Shown one piece after another: positions 45,310-58,240 of a stretch of 64,000 nucleotides of DNA (positions are counted from its first letter, which is position 1; each line of letters starts with the position of its first letter). This stretch comes from Ochromonas danica (taxonomy: Eukaryota; Sar; Chrysophyceae; Chromulinales; Chromulinaceae): positions 124,001-188,000 of the forward strand of contig VKHL01000040.1 in the NCBI GenBank assembly GCA_015146655.1. Direction: 5' to 3'. The notes beneath the pieces were generated by a model. It was not told where the DNA came from, made no database searches, and was given only the letters and a program-made list of their open reading frames with translations. The position numbers and the translations under genes were made by a program.

Positions 45310-48300
45310 ATGGCATCAAGTCTTGCACCATCCTCCAATCCAGCCTATCAGACGTTGCCTGGCCAGCGTGAAAGCGAACACGAGATCGAACTGCCGTCCA
45401 GACAAGAAGATGCAGTGGTATTTCAGTCTGTTGATAATGACATTGAGATGAATGGCGAGTCACTGGCAGTCAAAGCAATTCCCTCTGATAAAGATGAGTT
45501 GCACCTGTTACAAGACGGTAACCTCGCAGAGCTCGAGAAACTGATGGACGATAGAAAGCACTTGTTTCGTCCACAAGATATAACAATAGAGTTCTACGAC
45601 CTTAATTTCTACACGTTTGTTGATCCCGAGCGACAGATCGTTACAGTGTCTTCGGTGTTGTGGAAGTTGTTGACATTCTGGCAACCCGCTCCACAGAAAC
45701 GAGTGAACATCCTGGCTAGTGCTACAGGCCGCATATTACCCAGAAAGATGACCCTGCTGTTAGGTCCTCCAGGATCTGGCAAGTCCGGTAAGGTTCTGCT
45801 ATGTTTTAACAGTACCCTGACTTACAGAAGCTGACGAACTTGTCGACAGTGTTGCTCAAGGCTTTGTGTGGCAGGCTTTCCTCTGCTGGCAAAGCGAAGC
45901 TCTCCGGTGATGTGTATTACGATGGAGATAACATAAATGAGAACAAGTTTCTCGTTGGGAAGGTAGCAGACTATATTGAACAAGGCGATACTCATCAAGC
46001 GGTGCTGACCGTCGATGAGACATTGAAGTTTGCTTGGTCGTGCACTACTGGAGGCAATCATAGTTATGCGCGTGCCAAAGATGATGAAGCAGCAATACAA
46101 CTCAATAAAGGAAACGAGAGCTTTGCGGCTGTACATAATACTATTGCCACTTTGGGCTTGAACAAATGCAAGGACACGTACGTTGGCAATGCTGCCATTC
46201 GCGGAGTTAGCGGTGGTCAAAAGCGACGCGTCACAATAGGGGAGATGCTCGTATGTCCTCGATCGGTAAGATTGTTTTACAAGCGCAAGCGTAGCCTTTG
46301 CACTGATTATTGCTGAATCTCATTGTTTGGTTTGTCAAAGATCAAGATGATGGATTGTATTACCAATGGCCTGGACACTGCGACAGCCTACGATATTATC
46401 AAGGCTCTTCGAGTCATGAACTTAGCACTTGGGAACACGGAAGTCATTTCCCTCCTACAGGTAAGCTCCCTAATATTGTTAACTTTCCGGCACTGATCCC
46501 TAACCCTGTCTCTCCAGCCGCCACCTGATGTTTACAACCTCTTCGATGAGATTATCCTACTTAGTGATGGTTATATTATTTATCATGGCCCTCGTGAAAG
46601 AGTTATGTCTTATTTCCAGTCCTTAGGCTACCAGTGCCCAGATGATGTAGACGAGGCGGACTTTCTCCAAGAGCTGCCTACTCCTGAAGGAAAGCGCTTC
46701 ATTGTCAAGCCTGGTGCACCACATAAGCCCATCGAGTTGGTGAGTGCTTGGAAGAGTTCGGAAATATACAGTCAATTGTTGGCTGAAATGCGCTGCGGCT
46801 GCGCTGAAGAAGCAAAGAAGCTGTCCGCTAACAGTAACAAAGTTTGGTATGCTGATTACCTTGAAATGCATCCTGGAACCTTCTGGTACTATTTCAAGTT
46901 ATGCCTTATAAGAGAGTTTCATGTCGTCGTGAGAGATCCTGCTTTCTTTGCTGCTCGCTTTGGACAGAGTCTTTTCATGGGAGCCATTGCTGGTTCCCTT
47001 TTCAACAATATTGGGAAAACAGAAACGAGTACCATGAACGGCTTCCTGTTCAACACCATGTTATTCTCTGCTCTCGGTAGCTTTTCCATTTTGCCTGTTA
47101 TTTATGATCAAAAGGCAGTCTTTTACAAGCAGAAAGACGCTTACTTCTTCCCCACGTTGGCCTACGTTTTTACGCAGAACATTGCGATCTTTCCCTTGCA
47201 ATTAGCTGAGTGTGTAGCTTATGGAACTATTGTATACTGGTCTGCTGGACTTTCTGATGACTTTGACGGATCTCGCTTCTTGGCCTATTTGGCTCTCTGC
47301 TTGAACTTTTCGGTTATGATGGGGCAGTTCTTCCGCTTCTTGTCGTGCTGCATAGAAGAGATGAAGACCACTATTCCTATATCTGGTCTCATACTTATGA
47401 TTATGATCCTCTTTAGCGGCTTCATTCAACCCAAGTCGGTCATTTCCGATGGCTGGATTTGGTTCTACTGGATGAATCCTGTGTCGTGGGCTTTGAAAGG
47501 AGTTACCATCAATGAGTTTACTTCACCTCGTTACAACTTCTTGACTTGTGCGAACGAGGCTTGTACTCGCAAGGAACGTTACGGTGATAGTGTTCTGAAG
47601 TCTTATGGTAATCCAACCAACCAGCAGTATATCTGGTATTCGTTTGCCGTCATTGTTGGAATGAACATCCTCTTCTTTATACTCACGTACTTTTCTATGG
47701 AATACATAAAGTCTGTTCCTGCTCCAATCCCTCCCACTCGTGAAGATGATGGCAGTGCCGTGAAAGAAAGCCAGGACAGCAAGAAAGATAATGCTCGTGC
47801 TGTGATACCTGTTGCTAACGAGAAGAAGGAGGATGGATGCGATTTGGAGTCTGGAGACATTCCTCCAGCTGTTGAGGTTTTGTCAAAGAGCGAAAACAGC
47901 TACAAGGTCGATCAGCTTCCTTATGACCCAATCTCCTTTTCCTTCAGGGATGTCTGGTACACTGTTACTTTACCATCAGGAGATGATATTGATTTGTTGA
48001 AAGGAGTCAGCGGCTTCTTTGAGCCTGGAACCATAACGGCTCTCATGGGATCAACTGGAGCAGGTAAGACAACTTTGCTGGATGTCTTGGCAGGGCGTAA
48101 GAACACTGGAGTTATTCGAGGAGAGATGTATCACAATGGCATTCCCAAGATCGACGCCTATTTCCGTCGCATCATGGCCTATGTTGAGCAGTTTGACACG
48201 CTCCACGCGAAAAGCACCCCTCGCGAAGCGATTGAATTCAATGCTATTCTACGCCTGGCTCCCAATATCACAATGTAAGCATGTTAACTGCTGTGTCCTT

Positions 48301-50089
48301 TTTATTCGATATCCTAACATGAGGGCTTTGATTGTGTAGGGATCAACGAAAGATGTGGGTAAACTCAATCATCAAGATGATGGACCTCGGCGAAATTGAG
48401 AACGAACTGGTAAGTGCACTGCTTTTGTTGTATTGTTGTTCAGCGTAATATGTTTGATCGTTCGATTTTCTTCAGATCGGAGTAATGGCCAGTGGGGGTA
48501 TGAGTTTCGAGCAGAGGAAGCGAGTGTCCATTGGCACTGAGCTCGCCGCCAATCCTTCAATTCTCTTCCTCGACGAGCCCACCACAGGCTTGGATTCTCG
48601 TGCAGCACAAGCATTGATTGGTAATATTCGCAAGATCGTCTCCACTGGTCGCACTGTGGTTTGTACTATCCACCAGCCTTCTTCTTCGATTTTCCATTCG
48701 TTTGACAGTCTTCTTTTGCTCAAATCGGGAGGACAGACTGTCTATTTCGGAGAACTGGGACACTACGCGAGGAATTTGATCAATTATTTTGAGGGTATTC
48801 CCGGTGTGTCTCCAATGCCGCACCATGTAAATTCCGCAACGTGGATGTTGGATGTGATTGGCGCAGGCACCAGCGCACAGACTAGTTCAGACACCGACTT
48901 CAGCGCATATTACGGCGAATCTCCAATCTGCCAAATCAACATGGAGAAGTTGGCAACATTGACAGTTCCTCTCAAAACCTCTCGCAGGCTCGAAGAGGAG
49001 GATGTGGTTGATAATGGTGGATACAACGCTTCTTATGGAACACAACTGCGTTTACTTTATAATCGCACCTTAACCACTTACTGGCGCACGCCGTCTTATA
49101 CCATTTCTAGACTGGTTACCAACATCTTCATTGCATTGATCTTTGCCTCAGCCTATCCATTGCAAGATTACCACAACTACGTAGAAACCGTGTCTAGAGC
49201 TGCTGTGATCTATATCACTTCTCTGTTCTGTGGCATCTTGGCCATGATGATGGCCATTCCAATAATTAGTGCGGAGAGACCTGTCTTCTATCATGAGCAG
49301 CAGTCAAGAATGTATTTGCCATTGATCTTCTCCTTTGTGCAATCCACTGTCGAGGTAACGTGTTGTTCTCGTTGACCTCATTGCATGCGTCATATTCATT
49401 CTCTTTGTATTTGTTTTAGTTACCATATATAATCCTTGGCTCCGCTGTCTTCACACTGCCTTTCTTCTTTATTGTGGGATTCGATAATGTTGGCGACGTC
49501 ACGCAGAAGTTCTTCTGGTATTGGTGCTTTAACTTCTTGCTGCAAGCAGTCATGCTTTACATGGGGATCTTCTTCGTCAATCTCGCGCCCAATGAAGCCA
49601 CCACACATGGTAATCAACACTGTCCTCGCATTCATCATTGAGGTCTTCTCACTTCTTCTTGTTTTGTTTAGTGCTCAGCGGATTGATGAACTCTGTCTTG
49701 GGCCTCTTCTGTGGTTTCCTCATTCCGCAGCAGAGTTATCCTCCTTTTTGGCTCTTCATGTACTGGTTGGATCCCTTGCACTACGCGTTAGAAGCGTTGT
49801 TCACCACCCAATTCAAGGGTGATACGACCAAAATCACTGACCAGGATGGACAGGAGACAACTGCAGAGGATTACATCAATGACGTTCAGTTCACCAAATG
49901 GAGATATGGTCATGTTTGGTACGACGGCTTGGCTCTCGGGCTGTTCCTCGCTTTCTCCATGTAAGCAGTGCTTCACGACTTTCCTTCACTCCCGACTAAC
50001 TAACATGTGCTACTGGCTGTTCTGGTTGATATATTGATAGTGTGGGAAGCTATTTATGTCTGGCTTATCTCCGACACGAGAAGCGTTAG
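45310..50089 (+). CDS. Full-size PDR/ABCG-type ABC transporter
   Basis: A plasma-membrane efflux pump of the pleiotropic drug resistance group: two NBD-TMD halves in one chain. Nine exons: 45310-45787, 45850-46265, 46341-46460, 46518-48274, 48340-48409, 48476-49354, 49420-49609, 49672-49960, 50041-50089; 1415 residues, the usual PDR size. NBD1: [16 protein letters not shown] (Walker A), [17 protein letters not shown] (signature), then [16 protein letters not shown] at the Walker B/D-loop, where the catalytic Glu is Cys. TMD1 has LFSGFIQPK and [17 protein letters not shown]2: [37 protein letters not shown] and [17 protein letters not shown], all canonical. TMD2 has YILGSAVF-like segments and [22 protein letters not shown]. 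Asymmetric ATP sites are known in PDR pumps. The substrate is unknown. Confidence 0.94.
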
Positions 50090-50482
50090 CGAGGCTTCCT
50101 CTGTGTGGTTGAACCGGAGTCATGATATTACTTAGGATATGATATGCTTAGGATGCTTGTTTCACTGTTATTGTTACTTACTTAAAGGAAGTTCTCGTCT
50201 TCATGTAGTCTAGCTTGAATTTTGTTGTTATAAGTTGAATGATGCCTTATTCAAGCCATCTCTTTTCTATTTTACCTCACGAAGCATATCCCATTGTCTA
50301 GTTGTCTAGTTAAAGTTATATCCTTACAGCCAGTCAACAATTTGAAGTCACAGCAATCCCATCTCACTTCCCCAGGCCTCCAGATCTGAAAATCTGGACT
50401 GAGCGTTTCCCCCAAGCTCGTCGGTAAAAATCAAGAAATAGAAGAAAATCAAATCCTCTGCATGGTCCCCACCAAGAGATAG
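50090..50482. other. Short intergenic region, nothing seen
   Basis: About 390 bases between two plus-strand genes; the stop of the ABC transporter and the start of the CFAP74-like gene lie close. Confidence 0.5.
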
Positions 50483-53400
50483 ATGGATGATTTCAGAAGA
50501 ACTGTAGACCCTTCGACGCGAAGGAAGACGAACAGTGAGCTCTCGGAATTGAAGTCTTTGCGTCAAGCCTATCAGGAGGCCAAGACTGCCTTGGACAAGG
50601 CCGAGGCGGTGCTGGAGCACGAGAGCCTCGCCTTAGACTCCGCTCTGGCCTCTTTAGAAGGCGGACGCAATGCCTTATCCGAGGTTCAGGCTGAGGTGGA
50701 CGCAGACTATTTGCCTGAAGGCGCACAGCCACGCGCACGAATAGCCCAACGAGACAAACTGCTGCTGGTAAGAGAGAACTGCTCCTCTTCACACCCTCTC
50801 TCACTCACTGAGTCTGTGGTGTGTTCTGGTAGAGGGTGAGTCAACTGGAGGCAGCCTATGAGGCACAGAGAAGGGCCGCGGAGAAAGCGCAGCAGGAAGT
50901 GCACGGCAGCGAGAAAGCCTTCGCCTCGGCTGACAAAGCCTTGGCTCGCTATGCTGAACGCCTTGAAGATATTCTAGCTGCGAAGCAAACCATTGAAGAA
51001 CTGGACAAAGAAAAGTAAACCACCCCTTCTTTCCCTCCCTCCCAGTGCTAATCGTGCATTGTTTCGTGTTGGTGTTAGAGCTCGAAGAGTGGCCCGGCTC
51101 GAAGCTTCAGTGAAGGCTCGCAAAGAGCGAACCAAGCGATTACAAGAAGAAGCAGCTGCTGCTCAGGCCCAGGAGCTCGCAGCGTATGAACAAGTGCGCA
51201 AGGAGCAGGTGCAGCAATTAAATCAACAGGCCCGCCAACTGGTTGCCACTGCAGCCGCCAACACCGCGGAGGTGACACAGAATGTGAAGAATTTATTTGA
51301 GAATCAGCAAGCTGACCGTGCGGAGGCTGTCCTGGAGCTGAAGGCCAATCTTGGCGCTTCACGTGCTGTGGTGGCTTCTCTGGCTGACAAAGCTGTTAGA
51401 CGAGCTGCTCAGCGGCAAGAAGCACTGGAAGCTTCGAAGGCAAATCTCCTTGCACAAGGAAAGAACCCTTATGTAGAGTTTCGTAAGCAGGAAGTGGAAG
51501 AAGAGGCTCGAAAACGAGAGGCGAAGTTGAGAGCCTCTGTCGAAGAGAAAAAGGCGAACTTGTTGGCCACCCTGCATCGAGAGCAGCAGACAAGAGACAA
51601 GGTTGAGAAGACGCGTCGAGAAGCTGAAGTGCTGGAGAAGGCTCATCGTGAGTCGTTGGGACGTCGAGAGGTGGAGGAACGCACTCGCCAATATCTCTTG
51701 CGCACCACTTCTGCACACACAGAAGTGCTGGATCCTTCTGGAAGAGCTGCCCGCATTGATCCTTCGCAAGTGACCGACCTCGCAGATCACTCACTTGGCC
51801 TTGGTCAGGGTTCACGTATCCCTGTTGACGCCCGGCAGCGTATCACCAGCAAACTCGCCGACCGATTGCACCTGTCACGAGATGACTTAGGCAACTACCA
51901 ACATCTTACTTCTGGGCTAGAGAAGCGCACTGCAGAGACCATGATGGCGGTGGAAGGGTCTAGTGGGGCAACAAAAGCCGTGGCGGGGAGCGAGGACAGC
52001 ACTGTAGGCGTTGAACCGATTGCCGAAGAAGTTCGCCTTTCTCAGCGAGAATTAGCTCAATTGGAAGAACTCGGACAGGGTCTTGGGCGCCTTCCAGGAG
52101 CTGCAGGAGCTACCATGTCAATCAATCTTCCTGCTGGCGGTCAGAATGGTAAGCAGCTCCTCGCTCTTACTGCTCACTATGAAGGCAGCGCGGAGGCTGT
52201 CCAGAAATCCTCCACCTTTGATGCCACTGGACCTCCCAAGTATGCCCCCGTGGCCCTCAGTCGCTTTGAAGAAGATGCGTTACAGAGGGCTAAGGAGAGA
52301 CAAGAGACTCGTCTTCAACAAGGTCAGACTCAGATAGCAGCTGGTAAAGCCTTCACTGGACCATCCTTCTCGAGTCAACCCGCAGAGATCATTTTCCAAG
52401 ACTTCACAGTCGGACAGAGCTATCGAGAGTCGGCGCTGTTGACCAACGTCTCCTACACTTTCAACTCGTGCAGTCTACTGCCTCTGGCTGAAGAAGTGGA
52501 AGATTTCTTCTCGCTGACCTTCTCCCCACCTGGCAGACTTTCTGCTGGCATGACTTGTTCACTGGGAATCGTTTTCAACCCACAACTTGAAAAAGACATT
52601 GAAACTGTTATTAGCTTTCGTACAGAGACAGGACCGGTGCATATCCCACTCCGTTGCTACCGCAAGAGATGCGCACCGCGATTGGAGGTTACAAGTTTGG
52701 ATTGTGGAGAGGTTTTCATTGGTGAAAGTGTCGAGAAGAAGTTGATCATTCGCAACTCCGCTGCTTTGCCGTGCGCTTTTGTACTCGAGGCCATGGATGA
52801 TGAAGAAGAAGTAGGAAGAGAAGTGGAGGGAGAGGGAGAGGGAGAGGGAGAGGGAGAGGGAGAGGGAGAGGGAGAGGTTGAAGAGAAAGCAGACCAGGAG
52901 AAACCTGCAGAACAGAGCGAAGAACCCGCTCAGCTCACTCTGAAGCTGGAGAGTGAAGAAGCAGGAGGAGAAGGAGATGGTATCTTGGTGCAACCTGCGG
53001 GGAGTGAAGAGGTGCTGGCTGACCGTCTCCAACGGTTGACAACTGCCGCCTGGAGAGCCAAGCAGGCTTTGCAGCCTCAGCCTTTCCGTCTCCTCCCTAG
53101 ACAGGGTCAAGTGGACGGCTACAATACAACGTCACTTCACCTCCGATGTGCGCCACTGAAGGAGGGAGTCATTCAACGAACTTTTCGTGTGACCTTTCTG
53201 AATGTTGACGAGGCCCGCGATTGCGCACGATTAGCTCCTGGGGACCTGCTGGCACGCGAACAATTCTTGACTGTTACAATTGCTTGTACTCCTCATCCTT
53301 TGGCCGTGAAGGAAGAACTAGTCGATGTGCGCTGTCTTCTGCATGATCGCTTGTATCGCAGGCAAATCACGGTGATTAATCGAGCTGCCATTGCTCAACG

Positions 53401-56400
53401 ACTTGCAATTGTTGTACCCCGTGCTTTTAGACCGTATGTTGAAATATCTCCAGCGCAGTTATTGTTGGAAGCCAGTGGGCGGCAGAGTGTTTGTGTGCGC
53501 ATCTCCCCACGAGAAGAGATGTTAGTACAGAAGGGAGTCATGCCATTCACCATGCCGACACCACCTTTCTCCTCCGCGGCTGTGATAGCTGTACCAATCG
53601 CCGTGCAGCTGAGCACCTCTTCAGGGAAAGCTGGAGAGAAAGTACCTCTCCATGCACTTCCGTTGCCAATCTACTTCACTTTACGTGCCAGTGTTACTCT
53701 GTCTACCATACATCTCTCTCAAGATGTGTTTAACTTTGGGTCGGTCTATGTGGGTCAGCGGGTGATACAAGAAGTCGTACTTACCAATGCATCACGTCTA
53801 CCTCAGAAAGTGTTGATGACAGGCCTACCGCGCGAGGTGAGCATTCTTACCCCTCCTGAGGGCCAAATGGTATTGCTGCCTTTAGAACAAAAGACATGTG
53901 TGATTGCCTATGCCCCACGCTCAGCAGTGGCCTTGGATAATCAACTTCGCCTTGTCACCTCCTTGAACGATCGCTACGTTGCCAAACTCCGAGGAAATGG
54001 CGTTGACCCCCCTCTACTTTTCAGCACTCCGGTGATCTCCATGCGCACTACCCATCCCGGACAGAAAGTTGTTGCTAGCCTCTTCGTGACAAATACTTCA
54101 TCACGTCGTCAGACCTTCGAGGTGATGTTGCCTCCTTCTCGGAGGTGCTGGCTGACCATCTCTCCGCGAAGTCTTCAATTATCACCAGGTCAACGGGCCC
54201 GTTTGGAAGTTGTCTTTGCACCTCCTCGCGATCTCCTCGATCTGCTTCCTTCCAGTACAAGTGGTCAAAGTGATCGCTTTGATACCTTCACTCCTGAAAG
54301 CTACTACAGCGCATCCTCTTCCTCTCCCGAGGTTGATAAGGAGGCATTGCAGGTCGAGTGGGATTGGACTACAGGCCCTTTAGCGGGATTGCATCGAGGA
54401 GTGAGTGTCTGTGGCGAGGTGACCTGGGCTCTGCCTCAGCAGACCTCATCTTCCAACTCTATCATCACTCAAGATAATGTGAGAGAAGGTGAGGAACCAC
54501 AAAGTAACGAATTGGAGCAGTCTGGACTGTCTACACAGATACTCCAAGAGCAGCAGCAAGAAGAAGAGAAGAAGAAAGACGAGGTTCGTTTAGATGTTGA
54601 GGATTGGGGGATTCAAGGCGGATGGGATCTGCCTGTGTTGCTCCAGATGCGCGCAAGAAAGCAATTGCAAGCAGATAGTGATCCAAGTGATTCCACTTCG
54701 GTCATGTCGATGAACACCTATTCTGAAGGCTCTGCACCTGCACCATTATACTTGCAGATCGAGACAGCGGTGATTGCTCCTCAGTTCACTTCCTCAGTGG
54801 AGGTTTTAGACTTCCGACAAATGGCAACACAAACACGATCTGTGCTAGCATTGCGTCTGACTAATCATCTTCCCTCCGAAACGCTGCATTTGATTGCACG
54901 AGGATTGAATGCTCTGGGGCCATTCTCACTCGTCTTCCCACTTCCTCCACTCTTGCCTATGCAGACTCGACAGATTCTCATCGCCTGCCAACCATCAGAG
55001 CCGGGGTTAAACCAAGAGATCTTGGAGATCCTGCCCGTACACGACCACAACAACGCCAGTAGCGAACAAATGGCTGCCTGGGGAGAAGATCCAGCACCAG
55101 GTAATGCGAACCACTTGTTTTCTACTCCACTTTGATCAATTCCATCATCTTTTGTTTGTGTGTTGTAACAGAGCGAGGTGGTAATACACCCTATGGGCAT
55201 CGTGTTGAAGTAGTTCTGCGAGTTGAAGGGTTGCAACCTACGATCTCATTGCGTGGTCTATCTGCCCCTCCGGCAACCTGGGGCCCGCGAAATGGAATAC
55301 TTGACTTTGGCCTCTGTTGTGCGACTACATCCTCAGGAGTCATGAAGCAGTTCACTGTAGTGAATACCTCCTCGTTTCCTGTAGAAGTCGAGGTCGTGCG
55401 CATACCAGGGGAAGGGTTACCTCCTTCACAGCAGCAGCAATTGATAGAGCGCACTTCCTCGGGGATGCCCGTGTTTGCCATCCATCCTGTCCGCCTCCTT
55501 CTCCCTGCGCAAGGCAGTGCCAATGTAGAGGTGATCTTCCGAGCAGACATTCCACGGTTCCAACCCTACCGCGAAGATATACGGTTGCGTGTTGGAACTA
55601 CCGAAGAGGTGCTGACAGTGGGTATCATAGGGCGGGCTGTTGACCGCCTCTTCTCCCTTGAGACTGCGGTTTGTACAGACCATCCTTTCGCTAACACCTG
55701 GCTACGTGCGACCGCAACCACGGAGGATCGCCTCGTAGCACTTCGAGGCCAGCAGGAAGTACGCGACATTGTCAAAGCCAGCAGAGCGGCCTTGTACCTC
55801 ATCAAAGCGGAAGAGACAGCGCCTGTTGCTTCGCAGGGCAACGACAAGAAGAAGCCAAAAGCTCCTGTTGCCCCGACAGGAGATGGTGACGATGCTGCTA
55901 AGCCCTCAGAGAATCAAGGTGGTGGAGCAACCACCCCCACTTTGATCTTCGCAGATCCCTTCGCAGCGACTGCAGACTCTGCCTCCTATACTGTCATACC
56001 ACCCGGCGGAAACACTGCTGGTGGTAAGGCTGGCGGCAAGAACAACACTGCAAGTGCTGTGCCTGCAGTGGAGATGCGCAAGCAAGTCAAGTTGCTGCAG
56101 ATTGTTACTGCTCAGCGCAATAATGTCCTAGGTGGGGGAGCGGCAGGAGCGGGTAGCTTTGAGGTCGTTCTGGGTAAGGCTGCACGAGACAGTGGCTTGT
56201 GGTCCGTCAATCCGGACAAAGGCGCACTAGCGGAAAACACAGTCATCGCTAATATCGAGATAGTCTGCTGCCAGCCTCAGCCGCGTTTGTTGGGAGGCGT
56301 GGTGGTGGGCTGCTGGCAGACGTTTGACCTTGACGTCGTCATTCGAGGCGGAGCACTGGATGGCTCACAGCCCGAGGAGATCATACAGCCTGTTCGCCTC

Positions 56401-56421
56401 TTAGCCTACGTTAGCATCTAA
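50483..56421 (+). CDS. CFAP74-like flagellar central-apparatus protein
   Basis: Exons 50483-50767, 50833-51014, 51079-55100, 55172-56421 (introns 65, 64, 71 bp), 1912 residues. Residues 1-330 are a long coiled coil. A conserved-looking bridge follows (NPYVEFRKQEVEEEARKRE). From about residue 560 there are repeated Ig/MSP-type beta domains of the ASH/Hydin kind, each with a pattern such as LDCGEVFIGESVEKKLIIRN, FNFGSVYVGQRVIQEVVLTN and LDFGLCCATTSSGVMKQFTV. This coiled-coil-then-ASH order matches CFAP74 (FAP74 of the Chlamydomonas C1d projection); CFAP65 or CFAP47-type proteins are less likely because they lack the N-terminal coil. It implies a motile flagellate stage. A GGGAGA hexanucleotide array encodes a Gly-Glu run near residue 670. 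Confidence 0.75.
52826..52876 (+). repeat. GGGAGA hexanucleotide array in coding sequence
   Basis: About eight copies of gggaga inside the CFAP74-like exon 3, encoding alternating Glu-Gly. Length polymorphism is expected, and any slippage by six keeps frame. Confidence 0.95.
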
Positions 56422-56706
56422 CCCATCAACTACTGTATTCCTTTCTGATTGTAAGATACCAACTCATGCCATTTGATTTGATTTGATGAGTAAGCTTCAC
56501 ACACTTTATCACACATGATAAACAACCATAGAAATACTGACATCCAAGTAGAACCAACTACCGTGCATCTAAGACTTGTATGTATGCATCCAAACGAAGC
56601 AATGTTCGCATGTTGTAATGGCAAGAAAGTCCTAAACACGATACCAGGATGGTAAAATCAATAGAAACACCTTCATAGCAGACACAGCTAGGCAGGACAA
56701 TAACAT

Positions 56707-57555
56707 TCAAGGCAACAACTTCATAGGCTGGATAGATGATGTACTCAGACGTCTCTCAGTGAGATTGTCGAGAAGATCGGGATGGGCCAACTCGAATGTG
56801 ATGACCTCAGGCAACATAACGTCCAGCATCATGGAGTAGATCTTCGTCCACCCTGAAACCATCCCAGACCACATTAACAGCACAGCTGGGATAGTATATT
56901 GAGAGCTATCTAGTCACTTACCCATACGAGCCGCTGGCGTGAAGGCTTCCTCGCCCACGACTTTCTCCAACGCCCACAGAAACGCTTCACCAAGAATGCC
57001 ATCTAAACACACCACCACGACCACGAGGTCACTAGATAGAGTCGAAGCATGATAAGATAAGAGAAGATAAGGTAGGTGTCTCTAACATTCATAAGCTTTG
57101 ACGCCAATCTTGTTGTGCACCTGGGCGAGGTAGAGAAGCGTCTGCTTCAGCTTCTCCTCGTCGGCCAACTGGTGCAGACACAACGAGATGTACTGGATGA
57201 GATAGCCGCCCTGCTTGTTAATAGGGCGTAAGAAGAGCTGTCTGCACTGCGGATGGATGAGGAAGAGTCGGTCGTAGAAGACGATGGGGAAGTAGTCTGG
57301 GCAGATGCGCCATTCCAGTGCGGGATTTGCTTCTCGCAGGTGATCGAAATGCTGGCACTTGTTGCTGGTTATCATCCTCCAAACAGTCAGCGCAGCTTCT
57401 ATCTCATCGGCGGTTATCTTTGCGCTGGTGTAGTAGATGGGCAAGACGAATCGTTTGATGTCTTTCACTTCTCCGTGGCCAAGGCTGGCAGCAGTTTTTG
57501 GAATGTTCTGCTGTTCGTGGAAGTTTCTGGGGCTTCTTGAGGCACTTCCACCCAT
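56707..57555 (-). CDS. Globin 2, N-myristoylation-type start
   Basis: Paralog of the globin at 9.0 kb. Exons 57555-57087, 57002-56922 and 56852-56707 (introns 84 and 69 bp), 231 residues. It starts MGGSASRSPR, a strong N-myristoylation pattern (Gly2, Ser6, basic after). Shared landmarks are VLPIYYTSAKIT, YFPIVFYDRLFLIHPQCRQLF, YLAQVHNKIGVKAYEYG with the probable proximal His, and ILGEAFLWALEKVVG, then WTKIYSMMLDVMLPEV. The first intron splits the Tyr codon of YEYG, exactly as in globin 1; the second (after ARMG) is absent from globin 1. It lacks globin 1's long tail. Ligand and role are unknown; a membrane-tethered sensor or redox role is inferred from the acylation motif. Confidence 0.88.
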
Positions 57556-58240
57556 TCTATTCTCTCTTTTACTGGCTCGCAGTGGCCCGCCAAGACCGAA
57601 CGAACCTCACAGACGATGAGGACAAGGAGAAGGCACCCGATAGAGGCAGGCCACGCCTCTCTCCCTTGCAGTAGCGCAACTCTCCTCTCTCGCGTTGAAA
57701 AGTCCACTTTCTCGAGAAAATAGTCCAAATCAGCTCCTCACTTCACTTCATTACATTGACTTAACTCAACTTGGTTCCTTTGAGCTCCAAGACAAGGTAC
57801 AGTATCATGTTATCTTATTCATATAACTCATAAATAGCTCTTACAATTAGCTCGTAAGAAAGATAACTCTACCAGAGAATCAACAATTCTTGGGACTTCG
57901 TTTTCCAGATTCAACAGAAATCTAAACTCTTCTTCGTACAGAGGAAATTTTATACTTTCATAAATGATTAACTCTTCAACAATAGCAATCAATGCATGCT
58001 TACAACAGAAAGATGGTGAAAGAGACGCAGTCTACTGCTGTAGTTGCAGTTGTAGTCTGAAATCCAAAATCTGTCTGTCTGTCAAGCAAATGTGGAGTTA
58101 AATCTCCAGTTTTGTGAGTTGCATGAGTGGTATTGTGACAGCAAAGTCTCCCCGCGGCTGACCTGGTGCTGTGATGGCAACAAACAACAACAATCACAAG
58201 CAATCTCAGCCTCCTCAACCTTCTCCTGCCATTGCATATC
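57556..58240. other. Divergent upstream region, nothing seen
   Basis: About 685 bases between the starts of globin 2 (-) and the small plastid-type gene (+). No coding sequence recognised; presumably promoters for both. Confidence 0.5.

Noticed and set aside
44936-45463. 175-codon minus-strand open frame
   Set aside because: It overlaps the start of the PDR transporter, has no recognisable domain and an odd composition; treated as chance.
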